Source: Clostridium_AM tanneri | GTDB lineage: Bacteria; Bacillota; Clostridia; Clostridiales; Clostridiaceae | Direction: 5' to 3' | DNA: 64,000 nt | Assembly: GCF_033659955.1 (NCBI RefSeq) | Contig: NZ_JARUJP010000012.1 | Location: forward strand, 57,081-121,080 | In this document: positions 41,807 to 51,770 of the stretch, piece by piece | Layout: the number at the start of each line of letters is the position of its first letter | Numbering within the stretch: position 1 is the stretch's first letter | The notes under the pieces: generated by a model | What the model saw: the letters and a program-made list of their open reading frames with translations, nothing else | What the model was told of the DNA's origin: nothing | Database searches by the model: none | Made by a program: the position numbers and the translations under genes

Positions 41807-44560
41807 ATGAATAGAAAACAAAGTTCCATAAGATTTAGAATCAGTATATCCTTTGTAGTGCTTATGATAAGTACTCTTATCATTATTGGCACTATTATAT
41901 TTTCTAATTGGAAAACATCTTCTAGGAGCCTCATAGAACAAATGGAGAATGAAGCCGGTAAAGATATACTGGGGGAGATAGATAACCTTATCAATGTTCC
42001 ACTGTATATTAATAAAGTAAACCATAATTTGTTACAAAATCAAATTATAGATATACAGGATAAAGAAAAAAGAGATACCTTCTTTGCAGGAGTAATAAAA
42101 TCAAGCAGCGAAGAGATTTATAGTTTTAGCTACGGTATGGAGAATGGCCAGTATTATGGAGCTCGAAAGAACAAAAATAATGATATAGAAATATATAGGA
42201 GCAATGGGGAAACAAAGGGTCACTCTTATTACTACTCTGTTACAAAAGACTTAACTGAGGGAGAATTTGTACAAGACTTTGGTGAGTTTGATCCTCGTAC
42301 AAGAGATTGGTATAAAATTGCAAAGGAAAAGGGTAAGCCGATATTTTCTCCTCTCTACAAGCATTTTGTAAAGGAGGATCTTGTGCTTTCTGCTGCCTAT
42401 CCTATTTATGATAAAGAGGGTATTCTTATGGGAGTACTAGGCACACATGTTACCCTTTCCACACTAAATAAGTTCCTAAAAGAGATTACCAGTAATCAGG
42501 TAGAGGCTGCTTGTATTATTGAAAAAAATTCTGGTGAACTGGTAGCCAATTCTCTAGAGGAATCTAACTTTTCAACTTCTGATGATGGTAAAGTTAAAAG
42601 GAGAACAATTAAAGAAATTGAAAATAAATCTATTATAGAGGCTTATGAACTCTATAAAAAATCTTCAAATGATAACTTTGTTATAAATAGATTAAATGAT
42701 AAGATTCACATAAAAGTATCGGAATATAAAAGAGAAGGATTAGACTGGTTAATTATAACAGCTATTCCTGAGAGTTTCTTTACATACCCTATTAATAAAA
42801 ACATCCGTATTTCATTAGTTCTATCTATAGTTGCTCTTCTTTTTTCCTTAGTAATTTACATGAAAAACACAGAGACTTTTCTAAAGCCTATTAATCATCT
42901 AATTGACGCTTCAGAAAAGTTTTCTAAGGGAGACCTACTGCAAAGGGCGAAGATTTTTAAAAATGATGAAATTGGCAAGCTTTCAACTGCATTTAATGCC
43001 ATGGCAGAAGAATTACACTTACATATAAATAATCTTGAAGAAAAGGTTAAGGGGAGAACTGCAGAGCTAGAGAAAGCAAACACTGAATTAAAATATGCAA
43101 AAATAGAAGCAGAAAAGGCTAACAAGGCAAAAAGCCAGTTTATTGCCAACATAAGTCATGAGATTCGCACCCCGCTAAATGCTGTTATAGGTTTTAGTGA
43201 ATTGCTGCAAAGTACAATAAAAGATGAAAAACATAAAAGTTATGTTGAAACTATAAATACTGCCGGGAACAATCTTCTTACTCTTATCAATGATATTCTT
43301 GACTTGTCTAAGATAGAAGCGGGGAAAATTGAGCTGCAGTATAAACCGGCAAAGCTTAAGAATGTTTTTAAGGATATTGAAAATATATTTAGGCAGAAGC
43401 TTCAAGATAAAAATGTTGAATTTATAATAAATATTCAGAAGGGGTTTCCAGATAGTCTTTTGTTTGATGAAGTAAGAGTTCGTCAAATACTATTAAATCT
43501 AGTAGGTAATGCTGTAAAGTTCACTGATAAGGGCTATGTGAAACTCTCGTTAAAGGCCAGTGCTGCTGATGAAGATAGTAGTAGCTTGGATCTCCGCATT
43601 TCCGTCGAAGATACAGGTATTGGTATCCCTGAAAATGAAAGAGAAAGGATATTTGAAGCTTTTAGTCAAGTATCAGGACAAAGTATAAAAAAATATGGTG
43701 GTACAGGCCTAGGGCTTTCTATTACTAAAAAACTAACTGAAATGATGGAGGGAAAAATATTTATTGATAGCACCCTTGGCAGCGGAAGTGCTTTTCATGT
43801 GGAATTTTACAATGTTCAAGTAGCTGCCACAGAAGAGGTTCTGGAGGATACATATAGAGCTTGTTTTGAAAACTATAATTTTTCTAAGGAAAAGGTGCTT
43901 ATTGTAGATGATATAGAAACCAACAGACTTTTGTTAAAGGAATTGCTCTCCAAAGTGGGAATTACAGTAATAATGGCGGAAAATGGATGTGAAGCATTAA
44001 AAGTTTGCAAGGAAGAGAAACCTACATTAATAATTATGGATTTGGTTATGCCAGTTATGGACGGTTTTGAAGCTTCTTCTAAGCTTAAGAAAACCCAAGA
44101 ACTGAGAAATATTCCAATTATAGCTTTAAGTGCCTCTGCTGCACAGTGTATATCAGAGAATTGTAACTTCGATGATTATTTGATGAAGCCTGTTAAGGTT
44201 GAGCAGCTGATGAAGAAAATATCAAGGTATATCAATAACAGGGTGAAAAAAGAAACCTACGATTTTTCTAAGTCTAAGGTTGAAAACATAATAATACCTT
44301 CAATTGATGCTAAAATACTTACTGATTTAAGAAACAAGATTAGTCCGTTAATTGAAAAATTAGAAACATCTATGATTATAGGCAGTGTAAAAAATCTAGC
44401 TAGCATACTAAGTTCCTTTGGAAAGCAACACCATCTGCAGTTTTTATCTACAATAGGTGAAGAATTAATGATTAGTGCTGAGAGCTACAATATAATTAAG
44501 ATAAAATTACAGTTAGAGCAAATTAAGAATTTAATTTTGGAGTATAGAGAGGTTGAATAA
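41807..44560 (+). CDS. Hybrid sensor histidine kinase (Cache-HAMP-HisKA-HATPase-REC)
   Basis: A 917-residue membrane kinase. TM1 is at about residues 15-35, a dCache-type extracellular sensor at about 40-315 (FDPRTRDWYKIAKEKGKPIFSP), TM2 at about 325-345, HAMP at about 350-400, a coiled coil, then HisKA with FIANISHEIRTPLNAVIGF near 445, HATPase with GIGIPENERERIFEAF and GGTGLGLSI, a receiver with VLIVDDIETNRLLL and LIIMDLVMPVMDGFEA (Asp phosphorylation site) and a helical tail of about 100 residues with no clear HPt histidine. ATG 41807 follows AGGTGG. The next gene overlaps its ribosome site region and likely belongs to the same pathway. Confidence 0.92.
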   Translation: MNRKQSSIRFRISISFVVLMISTLIIIGTIIFSNWKTSSRSLIEQMENEAGKDILGEIDNLINVPLYINKVNHNLLQNQIIDIQDKEKRDTFFAGVIKSSSEEIYSFSYGMENGQYYGARKNKNNDIEIYRSNGETKGHSYYYSVTKDLTEGEFVQDFGEFDPRTRDWYKIAKEKGKPIFSPLYKHFVKEDLVLSAAYPIYDKEGILMGVLGTHVTLSTLNKFLKEITSNQVEAACIIEKNSGELVANSLEESNFSTSDDGKVKRRTIKEIENKSIIEAYELYKKSSNDNFVINRLNDKIHIKVSEYKREGLDWLIITAIPESFFTYPINKNIRISLVLSIVALLFSLVIYMKNTETFLKPINHLIDASEKFSKGDLLQRAKIFKNDEIGKLSTAFNAMAEELHLHINNLEEKVKGRTAELEKANTELKYAKIEAEKANKAKSQFIANISHEIRTPLNAVIGFSELLQSTIKDEKHKSYVETINTAGNNLLTLINDILDLSKIEAGKIELQYKPAKLKNVFKDIENIFRQKLQDKNVEFIINIQKGFPDSLLFDEVRVRQILLNLVGNAVKFTDKGYVKLSLKASAADEDSSSLDLRISVEDTGIGIPENERERIFEAFSQVSGQSIKKYGGTGLGLSITKKLTEMMEGKIFIDSTLGSGSAFHVEFYNVQVAATEEVLEDTYRACFENYNFSKEKVLIVDDIETNRLLLKELLSKVGITVIMAENGCEALKVCKEEKPTLIIMDLVMPVMDGFEASSKLKKTQELRNIPIIALSASAAQCISENCNFDDYLMKPVKVEQLMKKISRYINNRVKKETYDFSKSKVENIIIPSIDAKILTDLRNKISPLIEKLETSMIIGSVKNLASILSSFGKQHHLQFLSTIGEELMISAESYNIIKIKLQLEQIKNLILEYREVE

Positions 44561-44561
44561 T

Positions 44562-45764
44562 ATGAGTAATGACTTAATTTTAATAGTAGATGACAATCCT
44601 AGCAATATACAAGTAGTAGCCACAATCATGGCGGAATATGGTTATGAACTGGGTATTGCAATGAATGCTAGTGAAGCCTATAGTTTTCTTGGAGAGAATA
44701 CTCCAGAGCTTATTTTGTTAGATATTGATATGCCGGAAATTGATGGATATGAAGTGTGCAGTACCCTTAAAAAGGATTATAGGTATAAGGATATCCCTAT
44801 AATATTTCTAACTGTAAAGGATGAAAAAGAGGATATTGTAAAAGCCTTTGATTTAGGGGCAGTAGATTATGTTACCAAACCTTTTAATAGAAAGGAACTG
44901 GTTTCCAGAGTAAGAACCCATCTTTAGCTAAAAAAGGCAAAGGATGAACTTCAAAGAAAGAATCGTGAACTTAAAAAGGCGATGAAAATAAAGGACGAGT
45001 TTTTATTACTAATGACTCATGAATTTAAGACACCACTAAATGTTATCTTGGCAGCACTGCAAACTATTGAGAATATATATGGGTATCAAGTAGGGGAGAA
45101 AGTAAAAAATTATTTAAAGAGTATAAAATTAAATTCCTTCAGACAACTAAGACTTGTGAATAATTTATTGGATATAACTAAAATTAATACGGAACATTTT
45201 AAAATGCATAAAAGAAATGTAGATATTATTTTTGTATCTCAGGCTATTGTAGAATCCGTTGATATATATGCTAAACAAAAGGGGGTAGAGTTAAAATTTT
45301 CATCGGAGGTTGACTATTTAGAAATGGCTATTGATGAAGAGAAGTATGAGCGTATACTTTTAAACCTCTTATCAAATGCAATCAAGTTTACCCCTGAAGG
45401 TAAAGCTATTTATGTAAATATTTCATACAAAAATAGAAAAGCAACAATAACAGTAAGGGATGAAGGTATAGGCATACCTAAAGAAAAACAGGAACTAATA
45501 TTTGAGCGATTTGGACAGGTAGATAGTACTCTTTCCAGACAGGCAGAAGGTACAGGGGTAGGGTTGTCACTGGCAAAAAGCCTTATTACCGCAATGGGAG
45601 GTAAAATATCAGTTGACAGTGAGGAAAGAAAGGGAAGCCTATTTACAATTACCCTTCCTGTAACAAAATTAAGGGCTAAGGACTCTTCCCGTGACATGTC
45701 GCTAATGCAAGACCATAGGATAATACAGGCTGTACAAATTGAGTTTTCTGATATTTATTTTTAA
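44562..45764 (+). pseudogene. Receiver-histidine kinase gene interrupted by an amber codon
   Basis: The first part is a receiver (LILIVDDNPSNIQVV, LILLDIDMPEIDGYEV, DYVTKPFNRKELVSRVRTHL) that stops at TAG 44925-44927. The same frame then continues LKKAKDELQRKNRELKKAMKIKDEFLLLMTHEFKTPLNVI through HisKA and HATPase (NLLSNAIKFTPEG, GVGLSLAKSLI). In relatives the residue is usually Gln (CAG), so one C-to-T change explains it. Two proteins might still be made by reinitiation at ATG 44982, although the ribosome site there is weak. The start ATG 44562 follows GAGAGG at the end of the hybrid kinase. It is a nonsense mutation, an error, or a split kinase. Confidence 0.8.
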
Positions 45765-45796
45765 GGGTAAAGTTTCACGAAAAAATAATATAATGT

Positions 45797-45834
45797 ATTT
45801 TCCCTCAAACTTAGCTTTGAGGGAAATTTCTTTT
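45797..45834. terminator. Bidirectional terminator
   Basis: ATTTTCCCTCAAA and TTTGAGGGAAAT with loop CTTAGC, T-rich on the + side; it separates the kinase from the convergent small gene. Confidence 0.8.
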
Positions 45835-45843
45835 ATGTGCATT

Positions 45844-46119
45844 TTACAGAGAGGCCAGAAATGTTTCGTATGTGTCATCAAATAAGTCGTATGGATAGGG
45901 ATTTCCACCATTTGTACTTTTGCATTGATTGTCGCTATATTCTTGACCAACTGCGAAAAGGTCACCAACGGTGATAGGATGTCCAACTTCGCAAGCTATT
46001 TTACAAAAGGCATCCATAGGGTCATCTGCTGAACGGGTTGCAAGAAGCCTTTCTCTAAGTAAAGGATCTCTTCTAGCATCAGAATAGAGTTGTTCTAATT
46101 CAATAGTTATTTTATTCAT
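45844..46119 (-). CDS. Small conserved protein, Nif11-like
   Basis: A 91-residue acidic protein. ELEQLYSDARRDPLLRERLLATRSADDPMDAFCKIACEVGHPITVGDLFAVG has the helix-turn-helix spacing of Nif11-type leader domains, and the tail STNGGNPYPYDLFDDTYETFLASL looks conserved. Related short proteins occur widely in Firmicutes. No lanthipeptide or radical-SAM maturase is adjacent, so a RiPP precursor role is not supported. ATG 46119 follows GAGGAG. Family assignment is tentative. Confidence 0.6.
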   Translation of the reverse strand: MNKITIELEQLYSDARRDPLLRERLLATRSADDPMDAFCKIACEVGHPITVGDLFAVGQEYSDNQCKSTNGGNPYPYDLFDDTYETFLASL

Positions 46120-46342
46120 GATTACATCTCCTCGCACTTTAAATTAATAATATTATTATAGCACCATTGGAAAATTTAAGCTAATAGATGATAACACATT
46201 GCTTATGCGTAATTTATCATTTTGAAAATTTTGGAAATAAAAGAGACAATTATGTAACTACAGGTGACTAATTCAATTGAATAAATAACTTAAATATGTA
46301 ACACCCTAATATAGAATAAAATTAAAATGGAGGTAAAATTAA

Positions 46343-46948
46343 ATGGCTAAGGTGTTATATATTAAAGCAAATGCAAAACCAGAAGGTCAGTCTAGAACAT
46401 TTAAGATATCTGATAGTTTTATTGAGTCGTACAAGCAGAGCCATCCAGAGGATGAAATTATTACTTTAGATTTATACAAAGAAGGAATAGGGCTACTATC
46501 AGCAGAGGATATAAACACTGTCTTTGGTCCTAAAACTGAAGAAAGTAAAAAGCATCCTATTCTTAGGTATGCATATCAATTTGCTGAAGTTGATAAATAT
46601 GTAGTTGCAGAGCCAATGTGGAACTTGAGCATACCAGCCATATTAAAGGCATACGTGGACTATATCTGTGTTACTGGAATTACATTTAAGTATACTGCAG
46701 AAGGTCCTGTAGGTTTATGTAAGAATAAAAAGGCTATTAATATTACAGCAAGAGGTGGCCAATATTCATCAGAGCCAAATTCATCCTTTGAAATGGGAGA
46801 TAGATATTTAAGAACTATTTTCGGATTCTTAGGAATTACAGATTTCAATACCATATCTGCAGAGGAATTAGATGTAGTAGGCAATGATGTTGATGCTATT
46901 GTAGGAAATGCAATTAAAAAGGCTGAGGAAGCAGCTAAGAACTTTTAA
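46343..46948 (+). CDS. azoR: FMN-dependent NADH-azoreductase
   Basis: A 201-residue flavodoxin-fold azoreductase/quinone reductase. The FMN loop is near KANAKPEGQSRTFKIS, with AEPMWNLSIPAILKAYVDYICVTGITFKYT and the INITARGGQYS block. It reduces azo compounds and quinones with NADH, probably for quinone or electrophile stress. GGAGG precedes the ATG. The upstream region has a 12-bp palindrome, ATTCAATTGAAT (46271-46282), a possible operator. Confidence 0.9.
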   Translation: MAKVLYIKANAKPEGQSRTFKISDSFIESYKQSHPEDEIITLDLYKEGIGLLSAEDINTVFGPKTEESKKHPILRYAYQFAEVDKYVVAEPMWNLSIPAILKAYVDYICVTGITFKYTAEGPVGLCKNKKAINITARGGQYSSEPNSSFEMGDRYLRTIFGFLGITDFNTISAEELDVVGNDVDAIVGNAIKKAEEAAKNF

Positions 46949-46965
46949 TTATAAATAAATATTAA

Positions 46966-47006
46966 AAGCACATTAAGTAATATCATAAGTATTTCTTAAT
47001 GTGCTT
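46966..47006. terminator. Bidirectional terminator after azoR
   Basis: AAGCACATTAAG pairs with CTTAATGTGCTT, between convergent azoR and the chemoreceptor gene. Confidence 0.7.
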
Positions 47007-47065
47007 AAGTAATCATTTATAATCTTATAAGTAAAGCTTAGTAAAAATGGTGCCCAATAGAAAGA

Positions 47066-48739
47066 CTAGCTTTCTATACAAATATCTGCCATAATTACTC
47101 CAGCTATGTTTCCATTTGGATCTTTGAAAGGCTTGGAAATTGTAATGCAATAATTAAAAGTTGTATTAGAAATATAAGCTTCAGTATGATATTCTTTTCC
47201 CTCTAAGGCTATTTTAAAATAAGGTCTGTATGTAAAATCATTGCCTATATTAGTATCAACACTTGCAGATATCATTATGCCCTCTCTATTAATTGTTGAT
47301 ATCAGCTCAAATTGTGGGTAGAATTTTACTTTTTCCCTAAAGAAGTTTGTAGCATTTTCAATAGTTATATTTTGGTTATTCATATCTTCATTAAAGGTTC
47401 TAAGTATTTTTAATCCTTCGTTTATCAAAGCCTTTTCACTTTCACCAACGGTAGTATTTTTAATAAAGGAATTTAACGTTTTGTCAATATCATCAGCGGT
47501 AGTGTTCATTTTTTCAACAAGTCTGCTCATTTCCTGCATTGAGCCAAGCTGTTCTTCACAGGCAGCAGAAACTTCCTCAGTAAATGCCCCAGCCTCCTGT
47601 GTTGAAGAGGATATTTCTTCAACTAGTTTAGTTACAGTGGAGGTTATTTCCATAGAGTTTACTGATAGTTCATTAATTTGTTTTATTGCATCAAAGGTAG
47701 ATTGTGTTGACTCCACAATTTTAGAAAAAGATTCCTTTGATTCATCTGCAAATTTTATATCTTTTTCTATTTCCTTTACTTGATTGTTTGTTTCTGATGT
47801 TATATTTTCGATTGTTAATGTAATATTTTCAATTAATTTTTTTATTTCCCCAGCGGAGTCGGAAGACTGTTCTGCAAGCTTTCTAACTTCATCTGCTACA
47901 ACAGAGAAGCCCTTTCCCTGTTCTCCTGCACGAGCTGCCTCAATTGCTGCATTAAGAGCAAGTAAATTAGTTCGCTCGCTAATCTCAGTTACAACATTGG
48001 TAATGTTTTTTATTTTATCTGCTTCTATTTGAAGTTGATAGATCTTTGATGCAAGCTTTGTTGTAATATCTCCAGTATTTTTTATATTGCCGATTAAATC
48101 ACCGAAAAGCTGGCTATTTGCCTTTACGATTTCTATCATTTCACCTGCAACTATTTTTGTTTTTTCTGCTTGTTCCATAATTATGTTGTTATTTTCAGCC
48201 ATCCTTTTCACATTATCGTCTGATAACATAGCAGCATGGGACTGTTGATTTGTTCCTTCAGCAATGGCTTGTACAGAATTTGCTATTTCATTTGAAGCTC
48301 TTTCTGTACTTTCTGAGTTGTCCTTGATTGTCAGTGCAAGCCCCCTATTTTTATCAGATATTTCACCAACTTGGCACAGTACCTTTTTTGTATTATTTAT
48401 AACTTTATTAATATCTGCAGCAATTGCTTTTAAAATACCTTGTTCCTTTACTCTAATTGAAAGTTGTCCATCTGCTATAAATGAAAGTTTTTCTTTAAAT
48501 ACAATAATATTCGTGAACACATTATTAATGTATATTGATAAAATTATCATTGCTAGAACAGTACAGGCTATAGTTGTGCCTAGGATCACTAATATAATAT
48601 TAGAACTAAATAATGGGGACACTTCACTACTAGCAGAGTTCTTATACAATAGGTTTATTGCTAAAGAACTAGCTGTACCAGATACTAACAATACGACAAA
48701 AAATATAGTGGTAAGTGATAGTATTATTTTGTTTTTCAT
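47066..48739 (-). CDS. Chemoreceptor with C-terminal Cache-like domain
   Basis: A 557-residue MCP with unusual order. TM segments are at about residues 5-26 and 45-68, with only about 20 residues between them. HAMP follows (72-125), then the MCP domain at about 140-420 with NLLALNAAIEAARAGEQGKGFSVVADEVRKLAEQSS, and then a C-terminal region of about 125 residues resembling a Cache/PDC fold (GNDFTYRPYFKIALEGKEYHTEAYIS, PFKDPNGNIAGVIMADI). The sensor is therefore predicted cytoplasmic and downstream of the signalling domain, the reverse of the usual order. GGAGTGAAA precedes the ATG. Confidence 0.85.
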   Translation of the reverse strand: MKNKIILSLTTIFFVVLLVSGTASSLAINLLYKNSASSEVSPLFSSNIILVILGTTIACTVLAMIILSIYINNVFTNIIVFKEKLSFIADGQLSIRVKEQGILKAIAADINKVINNTKKVLCQVGEISDKNRGLALTIKDNSESTERASNEIANSVQAIAEGTNQQSHAAMLSDDNVKRMAENNNIIMEQAEKTKIVAGEMIEIVKANSQLFGDLIGNIKNTGDITTKLASKIYQLQIEADKIKNITNVVTEISERTNLLALNAAIEAARAGEQGKGFSVVADEVRKLAEQSSDSAGEIKKLIENITLTIENITSETNNQVKEIEKDIKFADESKESFSKIVESTQSTFDAIKQINELSVNSMEITSTVTKLVEEISSSTQEAGAFTEEVSAACEEQLGSMQEMSRLVEKMNTTADDIDKTLNSFIKNTTVGESEKALINEGLKILRTFNEDMNNQNITIENATNFFREKVKFYPQFELISTINREGIMISASVDTNIGNDFTYRPYFKIALEGKEYHTEAYISNTTFNYCITISKPFKDPNGNIAGVIMADICIES

Positions 48740-49082
48740 TTCAGTAATTTCACTCCTTATTATAATGCAATACTCTGGTGATATACCAGTTTATTAGGTT
48801 TTATATTCTATAGTCTTTAAAATTGGTAGCATAAAACCTATTACTAATATAACACAAATTAGTAATATAATTAATAGTCTACGTAAAATTTTAAAAAATC
48901 TATACCTAGAATAAAAAAGACAGAATCTACATATTGATATATATAAAGGAGTAAACAATTAAAAGCAAAGAAAGAATATTTAAAAAAGTGATATAAGATA
49001 AATCAATCGAATAATTATTGACAATATTCGGAGAATAAAATAAACTAATAGTGAAAGATATTAAATAAAAGGGGGAATTAAA
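48740..49082. other. Intergenic region between chemoreceptor and permease
   Basis: No gene. It contains small dyads: CTGGT / ACCAG near 48774-48788, AGGTTTTAT / ATAAAACCT near 48797-48840, and ATTACTAAT / ATTAGTAAT near 48840-48866. A promoter TTGACA / TAAACT with 17-bp spacing near 49018-49046 probably drives the permease. Confidence 0.45.
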
Positions 49083-50477
49083 ATGAGCAATGAGTTCCAA
49101 ACTCAAAATGGCGAAGGCCTTGAACGTGGTCTTGAAGAAAGACACATTAAAATGATGGCGATAGGAGGAGCTATTGGAGTTGGTCTATTCTTGGGATCAG
49201 CAACAGCTATACAGGCAGCAGGTCCAGCTATATTATTTACATATGCTGTTGCAGGAGTAATGATATTTTTCATCATGCGTTCCCTTGGTGAAATGGCCGT
49301 TGAACATCCGGTTGCAGGTTCTTTCAGTGCATATGCGAACGATTATGTAAGTCCTCTTGCAGGGTATCTGACGGGATGGACTTACTGGATAATGTGGGTT
49401 GTAACTTGTATGGCAGAAGTTACAGCAGTAGGTATTTATATGACCTTCTGGTTCCCTAACTTACCTCAGTGGATATCAGCACTAGTTGCCGTTTGTTTAC
49501 TTACTATTGTAAACTTAACTGCAGCATCAGCCTTCGGAGAAATCGAATTTTGGTTTGCACTTATAAAAGTTGCTACAATAGTTATTATGATAGTAATTGG
49601 TTTAGCTATGATAATGTTCGGTTTAGGAAATAATGGAGTACCAATTGGTATTTCAAAGTTGACCGCTCACGGTGGTTTCTTCCCTAAAGGAATCATGGGA
49701 CCTATATCAACCTTGACTATGGTTTCCTTTGCTTTCGTAGGAGTTGAGCTTATTGGTGTTACAGCTGGAGAAGCAAAAAACCCTGAAAAGGTAATACCAA
49801 CAGCTATAAACAGCGTTTTCATAAGAATAATGATATTCTATATCGGTGCATTGTTTGTTATAATGTCACTTTATGCTTGGGACAGCATAGGAACAAAAGG
49901 AAGTCCATTCGTTCTTACATTCTCTAAACTTGGTATAGCAGCAGCAGCAGGTATCATAAACTTTGTTGTACTTACAGCAGCATCATCATCATGTAACTCA
50001 GGTATATTCACAACAGGTCGTATGCTTTATAATCTTTCACTTCAAGGACAAGCGCCTAAGGTTTTTGGAAAGCTTAATAAAAATAACATTCCTCAAAACG
50101 CAATACTTACTTCAGTAGGATTTATGTTAATCGGAGTTATACTAAACTATGTTGCACCTGGTAAAGCATTCACTTATGTTACAAGCGTGGGAACTTTTGC
50201 AGGAATATTTGCATGGTTCATGATTGTTTACACTCAAATTAAATTCAGAAAGAGTCTTACACCTGAACAGGTTAGCAAGTTAAGATTTAAAACAGTACTT
50301 TATCCAGCTTCAGGCATCATCACTATGATATTCCTAGTTGGCGTATTTGTTTCTATGCTTTTAGGTGCAGATACTAGAATTCCAGCTATAGTTGGAGTTG
50401 TATGGATGATAGTTTTACTTGCTGCTTGGTATGGAACTGGATTAAGTAAAAAGAAAGCTGCTAAACAGCTTAGTTAA
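49083..50477 (+). CDS. Amino acid permease (APC superfamily)
   Basis: A 464-residue integral membrane permease with about 12 hydrophobic segments. HIKMMAIGGAIGVGLFLGSATAI is the first helix with the conserved substrate-binding glycines, and EMAVEHPVAGSFSAYANDYVSPLAGYLTGWTYW is the AAT-family signature. It belongs to the AAT group of proton-coupled amino acid transporters (Asn, Pro, GABA or Lys types); the substrate cannot be assigned. AAAAGGGGG precedes the ATG. A terminator at 50577-50618 ends the unit. Confidence 0.92.
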   Translation: MSNEFQTQNGEGLERGLEERHIKMMAIGGAIGVGLFLGSATAIQAAGPAILFTYAVAGVMIFFIMRSLGEMAVEHPVAGSFSAYANDYVSPLAGYLTGWTYWIMWVVTCMAEVTAVGIYMTFWFPNLPQWISALVAVCLLTIVNLTAASAFGEIEFWFALIKVATIVIMIVIGLAMIMFGLGNNGVPIGISKLTAHGGFFPKGIMGPISTLTMVSFAFVGVELIGVTAGEAKNPEKVIPTAINSVFIRIMIFYIGALFVIMSLYAWDSIGTKGSPFVLTFSKLGIAAAAGIINFVVLTAASSSCNSGIFTTGRMLYNLSLQGQAPKVFGKLNKNNIPQNAILTSVGFMLIGVILNYVAPGKAFTYVTSVGTFAGIFAWFMIVYTQIKFRKSLTPEQVSKLRFKTVLYPASGIITMIFLVGVFVSMLLGADTRIPAIVGVVWMIVLLAAWYGTGLSKKKAAKQLS

Positions 50478-50576
50478 AATTTTTAGTAATATGCCACATG
50501 CTTATGCATAAGTATAAAATTTACAAGAAAAAACAGATGAGTTAACTGCATTTAATAATATGATAAATTAAAAAAG

Positions 50577-50618
50577 AGGCTATCTTAAAATGAAGTTGGA
50601 ATCATTCTAAGATAGCCT
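50577..50618 (+). terminator. Terminator after permease
   Basis: AGGCTATCTTA (50577-50587) and TAAGATAGCCT (50608-50618) are perfect complements; the tail is moderately T-rich. Confidence 0.7.
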
Positions 50619-50764
50619 TATAATAATTTTCAGCATAAGATTTTTGGGAATTTTGCTCTGTAATATCAGAGTATCAGCCGTATTATGTATGGCAGAAAGA
50701 TTTAACAAACTAAAGGTTAAAAGTAACTTGATTTTACTAGAACTTTACGAGAGGATGTGCAAAG

Positions 50765-51016
50765 GTGATATATCTTGTAACTATTGGAAGTAAAATAGAA
50801 AAAGTAAATACTGATGAAGAGAATTTAAATAATCACTTAAAGGAACCTGATTCTGGAGAGGATGTTGGACTTTATAGAGAAGTTGAATTTTTAGATAAAT
50901 TAGGGCAAGATGAAAGATTTCAGTATTCAATTAATAACATGCCTACTGAAAGAGTAATTAGTCTATTAAAGGAAAAATGCTATAATCTCATAGATGAATT
51001 TAATTTAGGATTATAA
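50765..51016 (+). CDS. Small hypothetical protein
   Basis: An 83-residue acidic protein starting at GTG, with GAGAGG about ten bases upstream. It has no recognised family and no membrane segment. The N-terminus (MIYLVTIGSKIEKVNTDEENLNNHL) resembles a beta strand followed by a helix. Intermediate confidence that it is a gene, based on length, ribosome site and codon use. It stands between a terminator and a convergent Nudix gene. Confidence 0.5.
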   Translation: MIYLVTIGSKIEKVNTDEENLNNHLKEPDSGEDVGLYREVEFLDKLGQDERFQYSINNMPTERVISLLKEKCYNLIDEFNLGL

Positions 51017-51089
51017 GGTTAGTATCTTTGGAACTTCAATAAAATAAATATTTATACAGTGAATCTACAGGGGAGGTATAGTATTTTAG

Positions 51090-51488
51090 CTATACCTTCT
51101 CTGATGCCAATTGTAAAACTGCAGGAATATCTGCTGGAGCCCATTTTAAGGAAGGCAGGTTCTCTCTCTTTAACCATATAAGCTTAGAATGCTCACTGGC
51201 AGTAGGAGTGCCTGAAATTAATTTGCACTTCACAGTAATTAAATTCACTGTAAAGGTATCGTATTCATGAGTGTTATCATTAAATATATTAGAATACTGA
51301 ACTTTACATCCTAACTCTTCCTTTATCTCTCTTTCTATAGCTTGTTTTAAATTTTCATCTTTTTCAACTTTTCCCCCAGGGAATTCCCACATATTTGGAA
51401 TGGACATCTTTGGAGAACGAAGAGCACATAGTATCTCATTGTTTTCGTTTTCTATAACAGCTCCAACTACTTTTATCAGTTTTTTCAT
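51090..51488 (-). CDS. Nudix hydrolase (MutT-like)
   Basis: A 132-residue Nudix protein. The Nudix box GGKVEKDENLKQAIEREIKEELG is at about residues 38-60, with the metal-binding glutamates in REIKEE. The size and the GAVIENENNEILCALRS start suit the MutT/8-oxo-dGTP or CTP pyrophosphatase group, which cleans oxidised nucleotides. The start ATG follows GAGAGGTG. It is a lone gene, convergent with the small ORF. Confidence 0.87.
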   Translation of the reverse strand: MKKLIKVVGAVIENENNEILCALRSPKMSIPNMWEFPGGKVEKDENLKQAIEREIKEELGCKVQYSNIFNDNTHEYDTFTVNLITVKCKLISGTPTASEHSKLIWLKRENLPSLKWAPADIPAVLQLASEKV

Positions 51489-51770
51489 TGTAGTAACACC
51501 TCTCTTCTAGATAAGTTTACCATAAGTGTACATATTAATGCAATTTGAACAGGCTTTGCCCACCTGCAAGTCTTGATAAGATTAGGCAATTACAGCAGAT
51601 GAGGATCTTTGGTTACCAGAAATTTAAATAGGAAAGTAAAATAACATTTTTGAATAAAAATTATTTTATAATTCAATTTACAGAATTAAACTGACAATTC
51701 CCTTGAAATGTTATATAATGTATGAAAAGGACAAGTATTACTATATGGATATTAGTAAGGAGATTTTAGT

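Noticed and set aside
44925..44927. Amber codon read as pyrrolysine
   Set aside because: No pyrrolysine machinery or methylamine methyltransferase context is visible; the position is a linker, not a catalytic site, so a nonsense mutation or error is simpler.
45844..46119. Nif11-like small protein as a RiPP precursor
   Set aside because: No maturase, protease or exporter gene is adjacent, and the C-terminus lacks a clear cleavage motif and a core rich in Cys/Ser/Thr.
48264..48797. A 177-codon + strand frame opposite the chemoreceptor
   Set aside because: It is a shadow of the MCP coiled-coil coding region, with no start signals and low-complexity hydrophobic residues.
50619..50764. Small hairpins (CTCTG / CAGAG) as a riboswitch
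   Set aside because: Stems are short and none of the conserved blocks of known riboswitches was seen.
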